A DNA stretch of 64,000 nt from Prorocentrum cordatum (GCA_963575745.1 CAUYUJ010021661.1:47501-111500); one strand, 5' to 3'; positions 42,273 to 53,205 are shown, counted from the first letter of the stretch. The notes: generated by a model not told the origin, from the sequence alone. A program made the numbers and translations.

Positions 42273-42553
42273 CGAGCGGAGGCTGCGCGAGCGGCCCCCA
42301 GGGCTGCCAGGACTGGGAGGAGGGAAGCAGCTACGCAAAGGGGCCCGGGGACGCACAAACAAGTACAGTCAAAACGTGCATTCACGGGTGATAAGTACGC
42401 AAGACCCTTGGAGGCCGAAGTTGGGTTTTTTTAGGGCGGCGGGCGACCAGTGATAATGGCAAGGACGGGCCTCAGAGGCAAGGACACAAGGGTACCCTAG
42501 ATGGAGGCGCGCGTCCTTGCTAGGCGCGTTGACTGTAGGCACAAGTCCCACGA
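42273..42553. promoter_or_regulatory. Upstream region of the cysteine-rich gene
   Basis: DNA 5' (minus sense) of the start codon at 42272. No TATA box is evident and dinoflagellate promoters are poorly defined, so no specific element is called. mRNA 5' ends would normally come from trans-splicing at an AG upstream of the ATG. Confidence 0.25.
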
Positions 42554-42668
42554 CTCCCCATGTTTTTCCCCACGTGTTTTGGGTCGTCGCCTTCCCCCCA
42601 CCTCACATACCTTCCCAGACCGTCCCGAGTCGACGATTCCTTGTGTCTGTGCTTGTGCCCCTCCTGAA
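42554..42668. repeat. Dispersed repeat, copy 1 (pair with 51801-51917)
   Basis: Shared with 51801-51917: CCCCATGTTT, TTTTGGGT, TCTTCCCC/CCTTCCCC, TCGACGATT, TTGTGTCTGTG and CCCTCCTGAA at the same spacing. On the minus strand both copies begin TTCAGGAGGG, compatible with an AG|GA splice donor. Confidence 0.6.
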
Positions 42669-43139
42669 CGCATGCATGAGCAGAAACTTTCGGAGCTCGG
42701 CGCGGGCCTCTTGGATCGGCGCTGGGCCCCCCGGCGGCGCCTCCGGCGCCGCCGGGGAGTGGGGGCCAGCACCAAGCCAAGAAGCATGCGCGGGCCTCCG
42801 GCAAGGTCATGTGTGTGCCTCTTGCGCGCGCTCCTCCAAGGACCCCTTCGCCTCCCTGCCACGTGGCCACAAATCCGGATCCTGAACGAAGCAGCAGCGG
42901 GCAGGACTGGACGTCGATCGTGGCGGCGTCGGCGCAGTCTGCGGGCCTGAGAGGTGCGAAGGCCTCCCAGGCGGCCCACAACGAGGCCCTCGGGAGGCAG
43001 GCCCGAGGCTCGAGGATCGGGGTTCGCTAGTGTGGCTGTCCCCTGGTAGCCTCTGGAGAACGCTGGAGCCTCGGGAGGCCAAAAAAGTCATCAGGGAACC
43101 CTCTGCGAAGGAATGGTGGAACACGCGAAGCTAAAATAA
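42669..43139. other. Unique DNA with a possible diverged MITE
   Basis: 42671-42730 resembles one end of the element at 45473-45608 (CATGAGCAGAAACTTTCGGAG). Otherwise no gene recognised. Confidence 0.35.
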
Positions 43140-43610
43140 TCCGGCGAATGCCCTCTTTCCCTTTCGGGGATGGCTCGTCAAGAGGGTCCCGCACAGGGCC
43201 AAGAGGGCCCCCAGAGGCTAAATGCCTGCGATGTTCCCCACATGTTGAAAGGATTTGGGCGTCACCGCCTTTGCGGGCTTGCGACCGCCCAAGATGGCCC
43301 AAGAGCCCGAGATCGCCCCAAGTCAGACCAAGAGGCTTCCAGGACCCCAGGACGGCCTCAAGACAGCCCAAGAGGACCCCGAGACGGCCCAAGAGGCCTC
43401 CCAAGAGGGCTCCAGAAGCTCCTAAGAGGGCCCCCAGAGGGGGAATCCGAACTGACGCATCGGACCCTCCCCCGAAAGATGGCGCCCGAGACCGCCAGCA
43501 GGCCCCCAAGAGGCCCCCAAGAGGCCCCCGGAGACGCAAAAGACCCCTCCTCCTCCTCCTCCTCCTCCTCCTCCTCCGCCTCCTCCGCCTCCTCCTCCTC
43601 CTCCTCGCTC
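43140..43610. repeat. CCCAAGAGGCC degenerate minisatellite and CTC microsatellite
   Basis: Diverged 10-12 bp units (CCCAAGAGG, CCCAAGACGG) to about 43540, then CTC at 43543-43610. Related to 19310-19600. Confidence 0.7.
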
Positions 43611-44577
43611 GCCACGAGCGCACAAGCATACATCGCCTGTGATACGGTGCGGTCCGGCGGAGCGAGGCGAAGCGGTTCCCTTCGGCGGCCCGCCTGCGGG
43701 CCCACGCGGCGTGGAAGGCCGAGAGAAGATGGTGGGATGGACGATGACGGGGGATTCGATTCTTGTGGGACGCACAGAGACATACTAATACTATATGTCC
43801 TCCTTGGAGGCGCGCGTCCGACCCAAGCATATAGTATGCCCATCTTGTAGTATATCGTTTCCCGAGCGGTGTGGCCAGAAAGCGCACGCCGCGACGCATA
43901 TACTATAAGATTTCTCGATGCGCGCGTCGCCCCTGGGGGACGACGCACATATTGTATAAGTATGTTGGGGTGATGCCGATCTTGGATTCTGGGATCGCCT
44001 GCGAAGCCAGCTCGAGCGAAGACAAGCTGGCTGCTTCCGATGCTTCAAAGGCCGCGCGGGTGCTAGCTTATCAAGTCGAGTCGAGTCGACTGGCTTTTCA
44101 AAGACCGATTTTCTGATTCGAGTCGCTAACTGTATCAACATATTCTGGCGGCTGATCCTTCGGTCAGGCTCCATGCGTTCCGTGCATCACTCGCTGACTG
44201 GGGAAGCATGCATAAAGTCTGCACTCAGGAATGCGAGTGGCAGCCCGAAGACGTTCGATGTGGTGCGAGGAGGCCACGTTTCAGTGATCCTGCTGGGGCA
44301 CGTGTCAATACGAGTGAAATGCGCTCCCAGGGCCAGGCCAAAATGGGCGCGACAGATCCTGGGGCACGAAAGGTACAAGTGATCTGTGCCCCCACTGCTA
44401 CGAAAGCCTCGGTCCGAGAGCCACAGAGGGCTCAACGATAGACACACCTCACACCCTTCCTGCCCCACACTGTGCTGGGACACGTCAAAATACGAGTGAT
44501 CTGCGCTGTCAGGCTCCTGCGGCACGTGAAAAGTCTAGCGATGTGGGCCTCGAGGCTCCTGGGGAACGTCCACATAC
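43611..44577. other. Unique DNA with degenerate tandem units
   Basis: ATATAGTATG and its inverse recur at 43790-43970. At about 44280-44570 there are three or four diverged units around GGGGCACGT, ATACGAGTGATCTGCGC and CAGGCTCCTG. No gene recognised. Confidence 0.4.
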
Positions 44578-44785
44578 GATCGGCGGCGAGCGAGGGGGGG
44601 AACTGCGAAGGACAAGGCCTTCTCAGAAGGCCGCGAAACTTCTGAGAAGTCCTCGCGCCTTCTGAAAAGCTTGTTGCGTCGTCAGGGAAGGCTTAGAAAA
44701 CCTCGCTGAAGGCCGGGGGACTTCCCAGCCTTATGAGAAGGCCTTCTCCTTCTCACTTCCCACCCCTCGCTCGCCGCCGAGACGA
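44578..44785. mobile_element. Foldback element related to the 47-kb palindrome centre
   Basis: Ends CGGCGGCGAGCGAGGGG and inverse CCCCTCGCTCGCCGCCG. The interior has CTTCTCAGAAGG, CCTCGCGCCTTCTGAAAAGC and CAGGGAAGGCT, all closely matched inside 46940-47280. Confidence 0.7.
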
Positions 44786-45472
44786 GTGAAGTGCCCTTCC
44801 ATTTTAATGGGAATCTCCTTTCGGCAACACCCCTCGCGAACTTCGTGCATATTGGGGCGCTCCGCTGGCCCCCGAGACCGTTCCTTCGGGCCTCGACTTG
44901 TCACACCCCTCGTGCACGTCGTGCCCCACGTACCCAAAAAGGTCCTTAGCTTATGTTGCCCCCATCGTACTTCAAGGCCACATCACAAAAAGAATTTCGG
45001 GCACCCACAAAAGTATCGAAACAGTGTTTGCCCGCCACGTTAGCGAAGTGTCGAACGAGTATCGCCTCCCAGGGCCCCACACGTGAAAACCCGCCAGTTT
45101 CGGTACATTCTCGGTGCTCGAAACCCTTTCTGGTGATCAAGGCTGAAGTAAGTTGGAACATCATAACCTGAGCTGACCTCCAAGACCGCCTAATCGCCTA
45201 ATCCCCCCCGGGGCGCAAAGGCGCCCCCGGGGAACGTTGCAATGATTGGGATTGGCCCTGGCCGACGCAGTATCCCTAACACCCACTGATTCCAGAATCT
45301 GCGTGCAAGCTTCCCCCTGGGGGTCCGCCGTTCACCACTGCTGGCCTCCTTGCTTCAGAGTATCCTCATCGGCGCCCCTCCTCCCGACAGCTCCCTTGGG
45401 CACCGTTTCTGGACTGGCTGGTGGAGGTACGCGAAGCCTCAAGAATCTCACGCACATTAAAGAGAAGAAATA
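44786..45472. other. Unique intergenic DNA
   Basis: No recognisable gene or element; GCCCCCGGGG-type short palindrome near 45215. Confidence 0.35.
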
Positions 45473-45608
45473 GCGGCATGTAAACATAAACTTTCGGAGG
45501 TCCGCGCGGATTCCTTGAATCGCCTCTGGACCCCCTCGAGCGCGCCAGGGAGGCTCAGCGCAGATCCAAAAAATCCGCGTAGACCTCCAAAAGTTTCTGT
45601 TCATGCCG
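45473..45608. mobile_element. MITE-like element, 136 bp
   Basis: Long terminal inverted repeats (about 50 bp): GCGGCATGTAAACATAAACT at the left and the inverse of GCGGCATGAACAGAAACTTT at the right, continuing through TCGGAGGTCCGCGCGGATT. Possible partial relatives at 42671-42730 and 38193-38226. Confidence 0.75.
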
Positions 45609-46354
45609 CTTCTCTTCTTCGAGTTCAGCGACACGGACACCAATCAGGCTTCCACGCTGGTGCACTGGGCGCAAACGCATGACATCAAGAAGCTGCCCAG
45701 GACCCAGATCCCAGGCGTCAAATGTTCGTCGTAATCAACGTCGAAACCCACAGGTCCCGACCCGTCCCCCTGAACCGGCTTTTCGCCCTGAGTCGTTTCT
45801 TGATGGCCCCGAGGCCCCCGCAAGGGCCCCCAGAGGCCGAAAATAGCGAGAAGCCTTCTGCCGTGGCTTCGCCACGGCGCGAGAGGTTTTTTTTTTGGGG
45901 GTGGTGCCCCCAGTTCCTCAGGTTTGCTCAAGTTCCTCAGGTTTGCTCAAATGCCGGCGTGCCGAATGCATGCTGCCAGTTCCTCAGGTTTGCTCAAATG
46001 CGTACCGAATACATGCTGTCGTGTCCAAGCCTGCCGTCGTAACCAAGAATATCCGCACTGCATGACAATGATGGCCGGTGGTTCCTGTACTCTATGTAAT
46101 TCCGTTTGGCTTAAATCCCCTGGGGAGCCATCCCCCAAATCCCACGCTGCCGCAGCAGCGCGCGGCGAGGGAGCCGCCCGCGGACCCCCCCCCCGAGGCT
46201 CCGAGGAGGGGGCTGACGTGCCGGCACGCCCCAGCCGTCGTGGCGACGTTGTCCCCGTACGTCGGGTACGCCTGCTGGGCGCCGGGGCTCCGCGGCAGGC
46301 CACGGGGGCGAACGAACGGCCACGTCTGCCGTCGCCAGAAGCCACGAGGGGGAG
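45609..46354. other. Unique DNA with a 19-bp repeat
   Basis: AGTTCCTCAGGTTTGCTCA occurs three times between 45913 and 46000, twice directly in tandem. 46301-46350 duplicates part of the palindrome arm at 46828-46876. No gene recognised. Confidence 0.5.
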
Positions 46355-47872
46355 GAGGAGGAGACGGAGGACGAGGGGGAGGAGGAGGGGGGGAGGAGTA
46401 GGAGGAGGAGGAGGAGGAGGAGGAGGAGGAGGAGGAGGAGGAGGAGGAGGCGGAGGGAGGAGGAGGGGAGGAGGAGAGGAGGAAGGGGTAGGATGAGGAG
46501 GAGAGGAGGAGGAGGAGGAGGAGGAGGAGGAGGAGGAGGAGTGGGGAGGGGAGGAGGGGGAGAGCGAGGGGGAGGAGGAGGAGGAGGAGGAGGAGGAGGA
46601 GGAGGGAGGAGGAGGAGGAGGAGGAGGAGGGAGGAGGAGGAGGAGGAGGAGGAGGAGGGGTGCCCATCAGACGCTGTGTGCATGTAGGTGCATCGCGCTC
46701 TGGCTCTGGAGGGGCAGCGGGGGTGACGAGCACGGAGTGGCCAGCGCCAGCGGGCACGGGCGAGCTGTGGGGATGAGCCGCGCTGGTTTTGAGTAAGTAC
46801 GAGAGGGTATTGGATGTTGGAAGCCACGGGGACGAACGAGCGGCCACGTCTGCCGTCGCCGAGAGCCACGAGCGGCGGACGTGCCCATATCCACGCCCTC
46901 ACGGTCCGAGTTCGGGGGCGCGGTCCCCTGCATCGGTGGCGGGCCAGGGGGGGGAGTGCGAAGGAAAGCGCCCGCTCAGAAAGCGGCGGGGCTTCTCGGA
47001 AGCCCTCGCGCCTTCCGAGAAGCTTTTTGTCACGTCTTCGGGGAAGGCTCACCCCTCAGGATGCACTGTAACTCCGTCCGTCCTCCTACTATTTGGCGGC
47101 GAGCGCGGGGGGGGAGTGAGAAGGGGCGGGACTTCTCAGAAGGCTCGAAGTCCCCTAGCTTCCTGAGAGGTTTTCTGAGCCTTCCCCGAAGACGCGACAA
47201 AAAGCTTCTCGGAAGGCGCGAGGGCTTCCGAGAAGCCCCGCCGCCTTCTGAGACGGCGCTCTCCTTCGCACTTGCCCCCCCCTGGCCCGCCACCGGTGCA
47301 GGGGACCGCGCCCCCGAACTCGGACCGTGAGGGCGTGGATATGGGCACGTCCGCCGCTCGTGGCTCTCGGCGACGGCAGACGTGGCCGCTCGTGCGTCCC
47401 CGTGGCTTCCAACATCCAATACCCTCTCGTACTTACTCAAAACCACGGCTCATCCCCACAGCTCGCCCGTGCCCGCTGGCGCTGGCCACTCCGTTGCTCG
47501 TCACCCCCGCTGCCCCTCCAGAGCCAGAGCGCGATGCACCTACATGCACACACCGTCTGATGAGCACCCCTCCTCCTCCTCCTCCTCCTCCTCCTCCTCC
47601 TCCTCCTCCTCCTCTCCTCCTCCTCCCTCCCCTCCTCCTCCCTCCTCCTCCTCCTCCTCCTCCTCCTCCTCCTCCCTCCTCCTCCTCCTCCTCCTCCTCT
47701 CCTCCTCCTCCTCCTCCCCCCTCCCCCCTCCTCCCCCTCATCCCCCTCCTCCTCCTCCTCCTCCTCCTCCTCCGCCGCCGCCGCCGCCGCCGCCCCGCCT
47801 CCTCCTCCTCCGCCTCCTCCTCCTCCTCCTCCTCCTCCTCCTCCTCCTCCTCCTCCTCCTCCTCTCCTCCCC
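46355..47872. repeat. Large imperfect palindrome
   Basis: Left unique arm 46657-47050 matches the inverse of 47177-47570 with no net indel (landmark coordinates always sum to 94227; centre about 47113). Outside these, GAG repeat on the left (46355-46656) faces CTC on the right (47571 onwards). Arms differ at scattered bases (for example GTCACGTC versus GTCGCGTC), about 93% identical in the part I compared. Confidence 0.92.
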
Positions 47873-48535
47873 CTCCTCCTCCTCCTCCTCCTCCTCCTCC
47901 TCCTCCTCCTCCTCCTCCTCCTCCTCCTCCTCCTCCTCCTTCCTCCCTCCTCCTCCTCCTCCTCCTCCTCCTCCTCCCTCCTCTCCTCCTCCTCCTCTCC
48001 TCCTCCTCCTCCTCCCTCCTCCTCCTCTCCTCCTCCTCCTCCTCCTCCTCCTCCTCTCCTCCTCCTCCTCCTCCTCCTCCTCCTCCTCCTCCTCCTCTCC
48101 TCCTCCTCCTCCTCCTCCGCCTCCTCCTCCTCCTCCTCCTCCTCCTCTCCTCCTCCTCCTCCTCCCCCTCCCCCTCCTCCTCCTCATCCCCCTCCTCCTC
48201 CTCCTCCTCCTCCTCCTCCTCCTCCTCCGCCGCCGCCGCGCGCCGCCGCCCGCCGCCGCCGCCGTCCTCCTCCTCCCTCCCTCCTCCTCCTCCTCCTCCT
48301 CCTCCTCCTCCTCCTCTCCTCTCCTCCTCCTCCTCCTCCTCCTCCTCCTCCGCCTCCTCCTCCTCCTCCTCCTCCTCCTCCTCCTCCTCCTCCTCCTCCT
48401 CCGCCTCCTCCTCCTCCTCCTCCTCTCCTCCTCCTCCTCCTCCTCCTCCCTCCTCCTCCTCCTCCTCCTCCTCCTCCTCCTCCTCCTCCCCCCTCCTCCT
48501 CCCCCCCCCCTCCTCCCCCTCCTCCTCCTCTTCTG
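47571..48535. repeat. CTC trinucleotide array
   Basis: Almost 1 kb of CTC with CCG patches at about 47770-47800 and 48225-48265. It overlaps the right arm of the palindrome. Confidence 0.95.
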
Positions 48536-49344
48536 CTGTCCCTTTCCCGCACTCTCCGGAGCGGAGGGGAGCGCGCCGCGTCCGCGGGCTGGCCGGCCAG
48601 CGGGCCCCTTCGGGGGCGGCGCGGATGGGCCAGGGTCCACTCGCGGCACGCGCCTGAGGAGAGGCGTGCTCCCGACTGTCCCATAGCGAACGTTTCTTAA
48701 CTCGGCGCGTCGGCGTGGGGCGGGGAAGGGGCGGGGGAGGAGGGGGGGGGGTCTGGCTCTGGACCTCTGCTTCGTGCGGCTGTTGGCAACGGTGCGTCCT
48801 GTGGGGGAGGCTCCGCCTGCTCGAAACAGGCGCGCGAAACAGCCAAGATCCACTCCATGGGGGGGAAAAGGGGGTGCGAGGGCCCGCGCCGATCGGCAAA
48901 ACAATGAATAAGGAAACGACGACCTGGAGAGGAAGGCGTGCTCCCAACTGTCCCAGGATATCTGGTCGCCAGCATAATTCAACCAATGTTTGGTGTCAAG
49001 CCCAGTTCGGCGGCTCCGACGGGTGTGGTTTGCGCAAGGTGTGGTGTGCAGCGCGCGCCCCGGAGGGGGCGGGCGGTGACCTCGATGGAGCTCTCCGCCC
49101 TGCCTCGAAAAGGCCGGACGCGGGCAACTCCCCGGACCTCTCCTGGACCTCTCCCGGGGTGCGCTCTGGCCAGGACTTCGAGGCGGATCCAGCGGTGGCG
49201 ACGAGGGCCTCCCAGGAGGCCCAAAAGGGGGAAAACGAAGCAAAGGCGGGGGTTCTGGGTATTTTTTCCTCCGCTGACTGTAGTCGCCAACCAGCGGCAT
49301 TGTGCACGAGCTGCGAAACATCGTCCGTTGGTCGGGCCCCAACC
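48536..49344. other. Unique DNA with short duplications
   Basis: GAGAGGCGTGCTCCCGACTG occurs at about 48658 and, slightly diverged, at about 48931. 49166-49240 is the partner of the repeat at 26174-26250. No gene recognised. Confidence 0.45.
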
Positions 49345-49465
49345 AGTGACCATGGCGTGCGTGTTTTTAACTTCGGGCGTGTTTTATGTTTCCCAAATGA
49401 TCAAATCTGCTCCTCGATGGTCCTCGCCGAAAGACAAGACTGCACACGTCCGAGCGATGCCGCAG
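49345..49465. repeat. Dispersed inverted-repeat element, copy 1 (partial)
   Basis: Right end GCACACGTCCGAGCGATGCC and the block GATGGTCCTCGCCG match the element at 53441-53568. The left inverted end is not clear here. Confidence 0.55.
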
Positions 49466-50635
49466 TGCCAAGACCAAGCCCCGCCAGGGACGCGGGCGAC
49501 GGGAGCGCAGGGCCGCGGAAGCGCGAACGACGGCCGCGGGGGCCGCGGGCCGCGCGGCCGCGAGGCCCCCAGGCGCGAGGTCGGCCCCAGACCTCCTCGC
49601 GGCGAAGAGATCGGCTGCACGTAAGGTTAACCGACTCTAAGTGAAATATGAATCGAGGGGTGGGCGACTAACCTGCCGACGGAGCTTGCCCATCCCCCCG
49701 CCCACCTCCTCCTCCTCCTCCTCCTCGTCCTCCTCCTCGTCCTCCTCTTCCTCCTCCTCCTCCTCCTCCTCCTCCTCCTCCTCCTCCTCCAACCCCCTCC
49801 CTCCACCCGTCCCGACAGCACGTGCCCAATCCCCCCAGCGGATCCAGGAGCGGGGGGGGGGGGGGGCGATTATTACCACATTCAGAGTGCCAGCGGCGAG
49901 CGAAGGGGGCCCCGAAACACGACTGAGGATGGAAAGCCAGCCCCAGGGGTGGTCCCGACCTCTGGGGGCCCAAGCTCTGAACGTTGTGGAGGCAACGCTC
50001 CCTGGCTTCGCCCTACGGCTCGTCGTGGATGACAGCGCGGTGCTCACCAGGTCGCTCTAGCCAACGCCTGGGCTGAACAGCAGGCTCGGGCATGCCGCCA
50101 GCCTTACAGGAAGCGCAGGGAAATGCTGGACGCGTGCGTCGCCCTGCTAAGCAGGAACCGCAGGTGCGGTTCGGCTCCAAGTCGCTGGCTCTTGTTCTAG
50201 AGCCGCGCGGGGTGGCGTTTTCCCGTCGTGGCACTGGGGATCGACCATCACAGTGGTCGCGCTGACCAAGACATGGAAGTGCACAACCTGAACGCTGGTA
50301 GATTCCAGAACTTCTGCCCGCAAGGCAACTCCCATTTCATGGACAACGCCTTCGCTATCGACGCCAAGTGACAGTGGAAGTTCCGGCATAGGCGGACGTC
50401 GACGATTCACCTACACCAATCCTGGCCAGGCCCATCCTAGGCCCACCATCGGCATAGACGCGATCCTGGCTTGGCCAGGACGGCATACACACCGATCGTG
50501 GGCCTAAGATTGGCTGGGTTAGGATCGGTGTCTGTGTACAGCTGGCACCCCCCCCGACGGCACCAGAACATGATTGCCTGCCACCGCAAGCTCCCGCTCC
50601 AGCGCTACCTCCTCCTGTTGTTCCTCATCATTTCC
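49466..50635. other. Unique DNA with CTC run
   Basis: CTC at about 49705-49792; a G12 run near 49850. 50420-50540 contains GATCCTGGC/GGCCAGGA inverted phrases reminiscent of the hairpin at 41284-41424. No gene recognised. Confidence 0.4.
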
Positions 50636-51042
50636 CTCCTCCTCCTCCTCCTCCTCCTCCTCCTCCTCCTCCTCCTCCTCCGCCTCCTCCTCATCATCAT
50701 CATCATCAGCAGCAGCAGCAGCAGTAGCATCATCAGCAACAGCAGCAGCATCATCATCAGCAGCAGCATCATCATCAGCATCATCAGAATCAGCATGATC
50801 ATCATCATCATGTTCTTCTTCATTCATTATCAGCATCAGCATCATCATTATCATCATCATCATCAGCAGCAGCATCATCATCATCTTCATCAGCAGCATC
50901 ATCATCAGTATCATCATCATAATCAGCATCAACATCAGCATCAGCATCTACATCATCAGTATCATCATCAGCATCAGCATCAGTATCAGCATCAGCATCA
51001 TCATCAGCAGCAGCATCATCAGGTCATCATCAGCATCATCCT

Positions 51043-51073
<31 letters not shown>

Positions 51074-51155
51074 AGCAGCATCGTCATCATCATTAGCGGC
51101 AGCAGCAGCATCATCAGGTCATCAGCATCATCAGCAGCAGCAGCATCATCAGGTT
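50636..51155. repeat. CTC then CAT/CAG trinucleotide array
   Basis: CTC to about 50685, then CAT, CAG and mixed units to about 51150, including two copies of AGCAGCAGCATCATCAGGT-like phrases. Confidence 0.95.
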
Positions 51156-51394
51156 ATGTAATTACATTGGCAATATGGTCTGAAAGTTATTGGATCACGC
51201 GTTCATCTCCATTACGCTCGGATCCAACAATGACGTCATGCTGGACCTGGCCGACTTCTTGAGAATCTTGGAACCCGAGGAAGGCACTTCTGAAAACGAG
51301 TGCCAAATGAGAACCATCACGGACAAGGAGTCCCTCTGTGTCTGCAGCAGATGCGCATATCGACATGTGCATTAGCGCTCAGGAGCTCACCTTT
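51156..51394. other. Unique DNA
   Basis: No gene recognised; open on both strands for about 60 codons only. Confidence 0.3.
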
Positions 51395-51601
51395 GGACGC
51401 CCGAAATGGGTACGGAAAGAATGGGTACTATGCCCAACAACAAATGTTGTCCCGAACCAACAGCGGCCGCTGTTGGGCAGGCGGCCTTCTGTCTCGAATG
51501 GACACAGGCCGCGGCGGCGTGGACAGCGAGTCCTGTGCAAAATGAACAGGAACTGCTGTTGGGCATGGTACCCATTCTTTCCGTACCCATTTCGGGCGTC
51601 C
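51395..51601. mobile_element. Foldback element with nearly identical 45-bp terminal inverted repeats
   Basis: GGACGCCCGAAATGGGTACG continues through GAAAGAATGGGTAC and ATGCCCAACA on both arms, with a single difference in about 45 bp. The 117-bp interior also contains inverted GGCCGC/GCGGCC phrases. High arm identity suggests recent activity or conversion. Confidence 0.85.
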
Positions 51602-51800
51602 AGATCACCATCACCATCGCCACAGGCGTCGTGGCAACACGGCAACACACCCGGGGGGGGGGAATCCGGCCGCGGCGACGAGAAGCCCCCGGGAGGCCCG
51701 AGACAAAAAAAGAGAATCTTCCCCTGCAGACCGACAGCGACAACACCATCTTCAGAGGGGCCCCAGGACACACAAATAAATACACACAAATAAAAAGAAT

Positions 51801-51917
51801 CCCCATGTTTCCCCATATTTTCTGGGTTCTTGTCTTCCCCACCAATTCCCATATTTTCCTATATTTTGTGGGGAATCGACGATTAATTGTGTCTGTGTTT
51901 GTTTTCCCTCCTGAATC
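51801..51917. repeat. Dispersed repeat, copy 2 (pair with 42554-42668)
   Basis: More AT-rich copy, with ATTTTC and CCCATATTTT internal repeats. It lies immediately beside the likely exon at 52014-52178 on its downstream (minus) side. Confidence 0.6.
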
Positions 51918-52013
51918 TTTCCAGGGCGGCGGCACAGCCGTGGACACGAGGACGCCCCGGCCCGAGGAGGGCAAACCACAAAGCCAGGAGCACGGGCTCG
52001 ACGGCGGCGGCGC

Positions 52014-52178
52014 CTGGAAGTCCCTGTAGAACTCGTCGAACCCCTCCCTGAGGGCGCCCGCCAGGCCGGTCGCCGCGGAGCCGCCCGCGGCCGCGGCGCC
52101 GCCGCCCTGGCTGTAGCAGGCCTCGCCGCGCGCGCGCAGGAGGCCGTCGTCGGGGAGGCGACAGGCGAGGGTCGCGGC
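52014..52178 (-). CDS. Isolated exon of an unknown protein
   Basis: 55 codons with very strong GC3 bias on the minus strand, bounded by AGAG| upstream (52178) and CAG|GCG downstream (GC donor at 52013), the same splice style as the cysteine-rich gene. The protein reads AATLACRLPDDGLLRARGEA followed by CYSQGGG, an Ala/Gly stretch and LREGFDEFYRDFQ. The frame also stays open about 30 codons past the proposed donor, so the 3' boundary is uncertain. Neighbouring exons were not found; they may lie in the microsatellite-rich flanks. Confidence 0.45.
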
Positions 52179-52344
52179 CTCTGGGTGCCTTTGACGTTGT
52201 TGGCCCTCCAGCGGCCTCCATAGAAGAAGACAAAGCGGCATCAACAGAAACTGTTGGCGCTCCGCGCGGAGCGCAAAAGATGTATGCTCATGCAGTTTTT
52301 TCCGAACCATCCGGTGGTAGTGGGTCCTCGTTTTGAGCGTCCGC

Positions 52345-52382
52345 CTCCTCTGATCTCTCCTCCTCCTCCTGCTGCTCCTGCT

Positions 52383-52418
<36 letters not shown>

Positions 52419-52515
52419 CCTCCTCCTCCTCCTCCTCCTCCTCCTCCTCCCTCCTCCTCTCCTCCTCCTCCTCCTCCTCCTCCTCCTCTCCTCCTCCTCC
52501 TCCCCCTCTTCCTGC
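52345..52515. repeat. CTC/CTG trinucleotide microsatellite
   Basis: CTCCTG hexamers at about 52372-52415, then CTC. Confidence 0.95.
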
Positions 52516-52533
52516 TCCCGTCACCCCACCGCT

Positions 52534-53190
52534 ATGGCCCACCCGTGGCACACTGCGTGGTCCCATAGGGAGCTCCACCCAAGGCCCCAGTGGCTGCGTT
52601 CACATGCCGCCCCCCCTCCACGTCTGGCACACCCCGCACACGCTTCGTGGCCCCATAGGGAGCTCCACCCAAGGCACCAGTGGCTGCGTTCACATGCCGC
52701 CCCCCCTCCACGTCTGGCACACCCCGCACACGCTTCGTGGCCCCATAGGGAGCTCCACCCAAGGCACCAGTGGCTGCGTTCACATGCCGCCCCCCCTCCA
52801 CGTCTGGCACACCCCGCACACGCTTCGTGGCCCCATAGGGAGCTCCACCCAAGGCACCAGTGGCTGCGTTCACATGCCGCCCCCCCTCCACGTCTGGCAC
52901 ACCCCGCACACGCTTCGTGGCCCCATAGGGAGCTCCACCCAAGGCACCAGTGGCTGCGTTCACATGCCGCCCCCCCTCCACGTCTGGCACACCCCGCACA
53001 CGCTTCGTGGCCCCATAGGGAGCTCCACCCAAGGCACCAGTGGCCGCGTTCACATGCCGCCCCCCCTCCACGTCTGGCACACCCGTCGCACGCTTCGTGG
53101 CCCCATAGGGAGCCCCACCCAAGGACCCAATGGCTGCGTTCACATGCCGCCCCCCTCCACTTCTGGCACACCCCTCACACGCTTCATGGC
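52534..53190. repeat. 90-bp minisatellite, about seven copies
   Basis: Perfect or near-perfect 90-bp units (landmark CGTCTGGCACACCCCGCACA at 52621, 52711, 52801, 52891 and 52981), more diverged at both ends. Because 90 is a multiple of three, five frames stay open: minus-strand frames give a 30-residue repeat such as GGAPYGATKRVRGVPDVEGG. No signal peptide or start context selects one frame, so I annotate it as a repeat. Confidence 0.95.
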
Positions 53191-53205
53191 CGCATGCAAG
53201 AAGCT

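Noticed and set aside
46098-46116. CCGTTTGGCTTAAAT as a spliced-leader relict
   Set aside because: It has two or more mismatches in the conserved 3' core and no GTAG at the right distance.
52534-53190. CRISPR array
   Set aside because: Repeats are 90 bp in direct contact with no spacers, in eukaryotic DNA.
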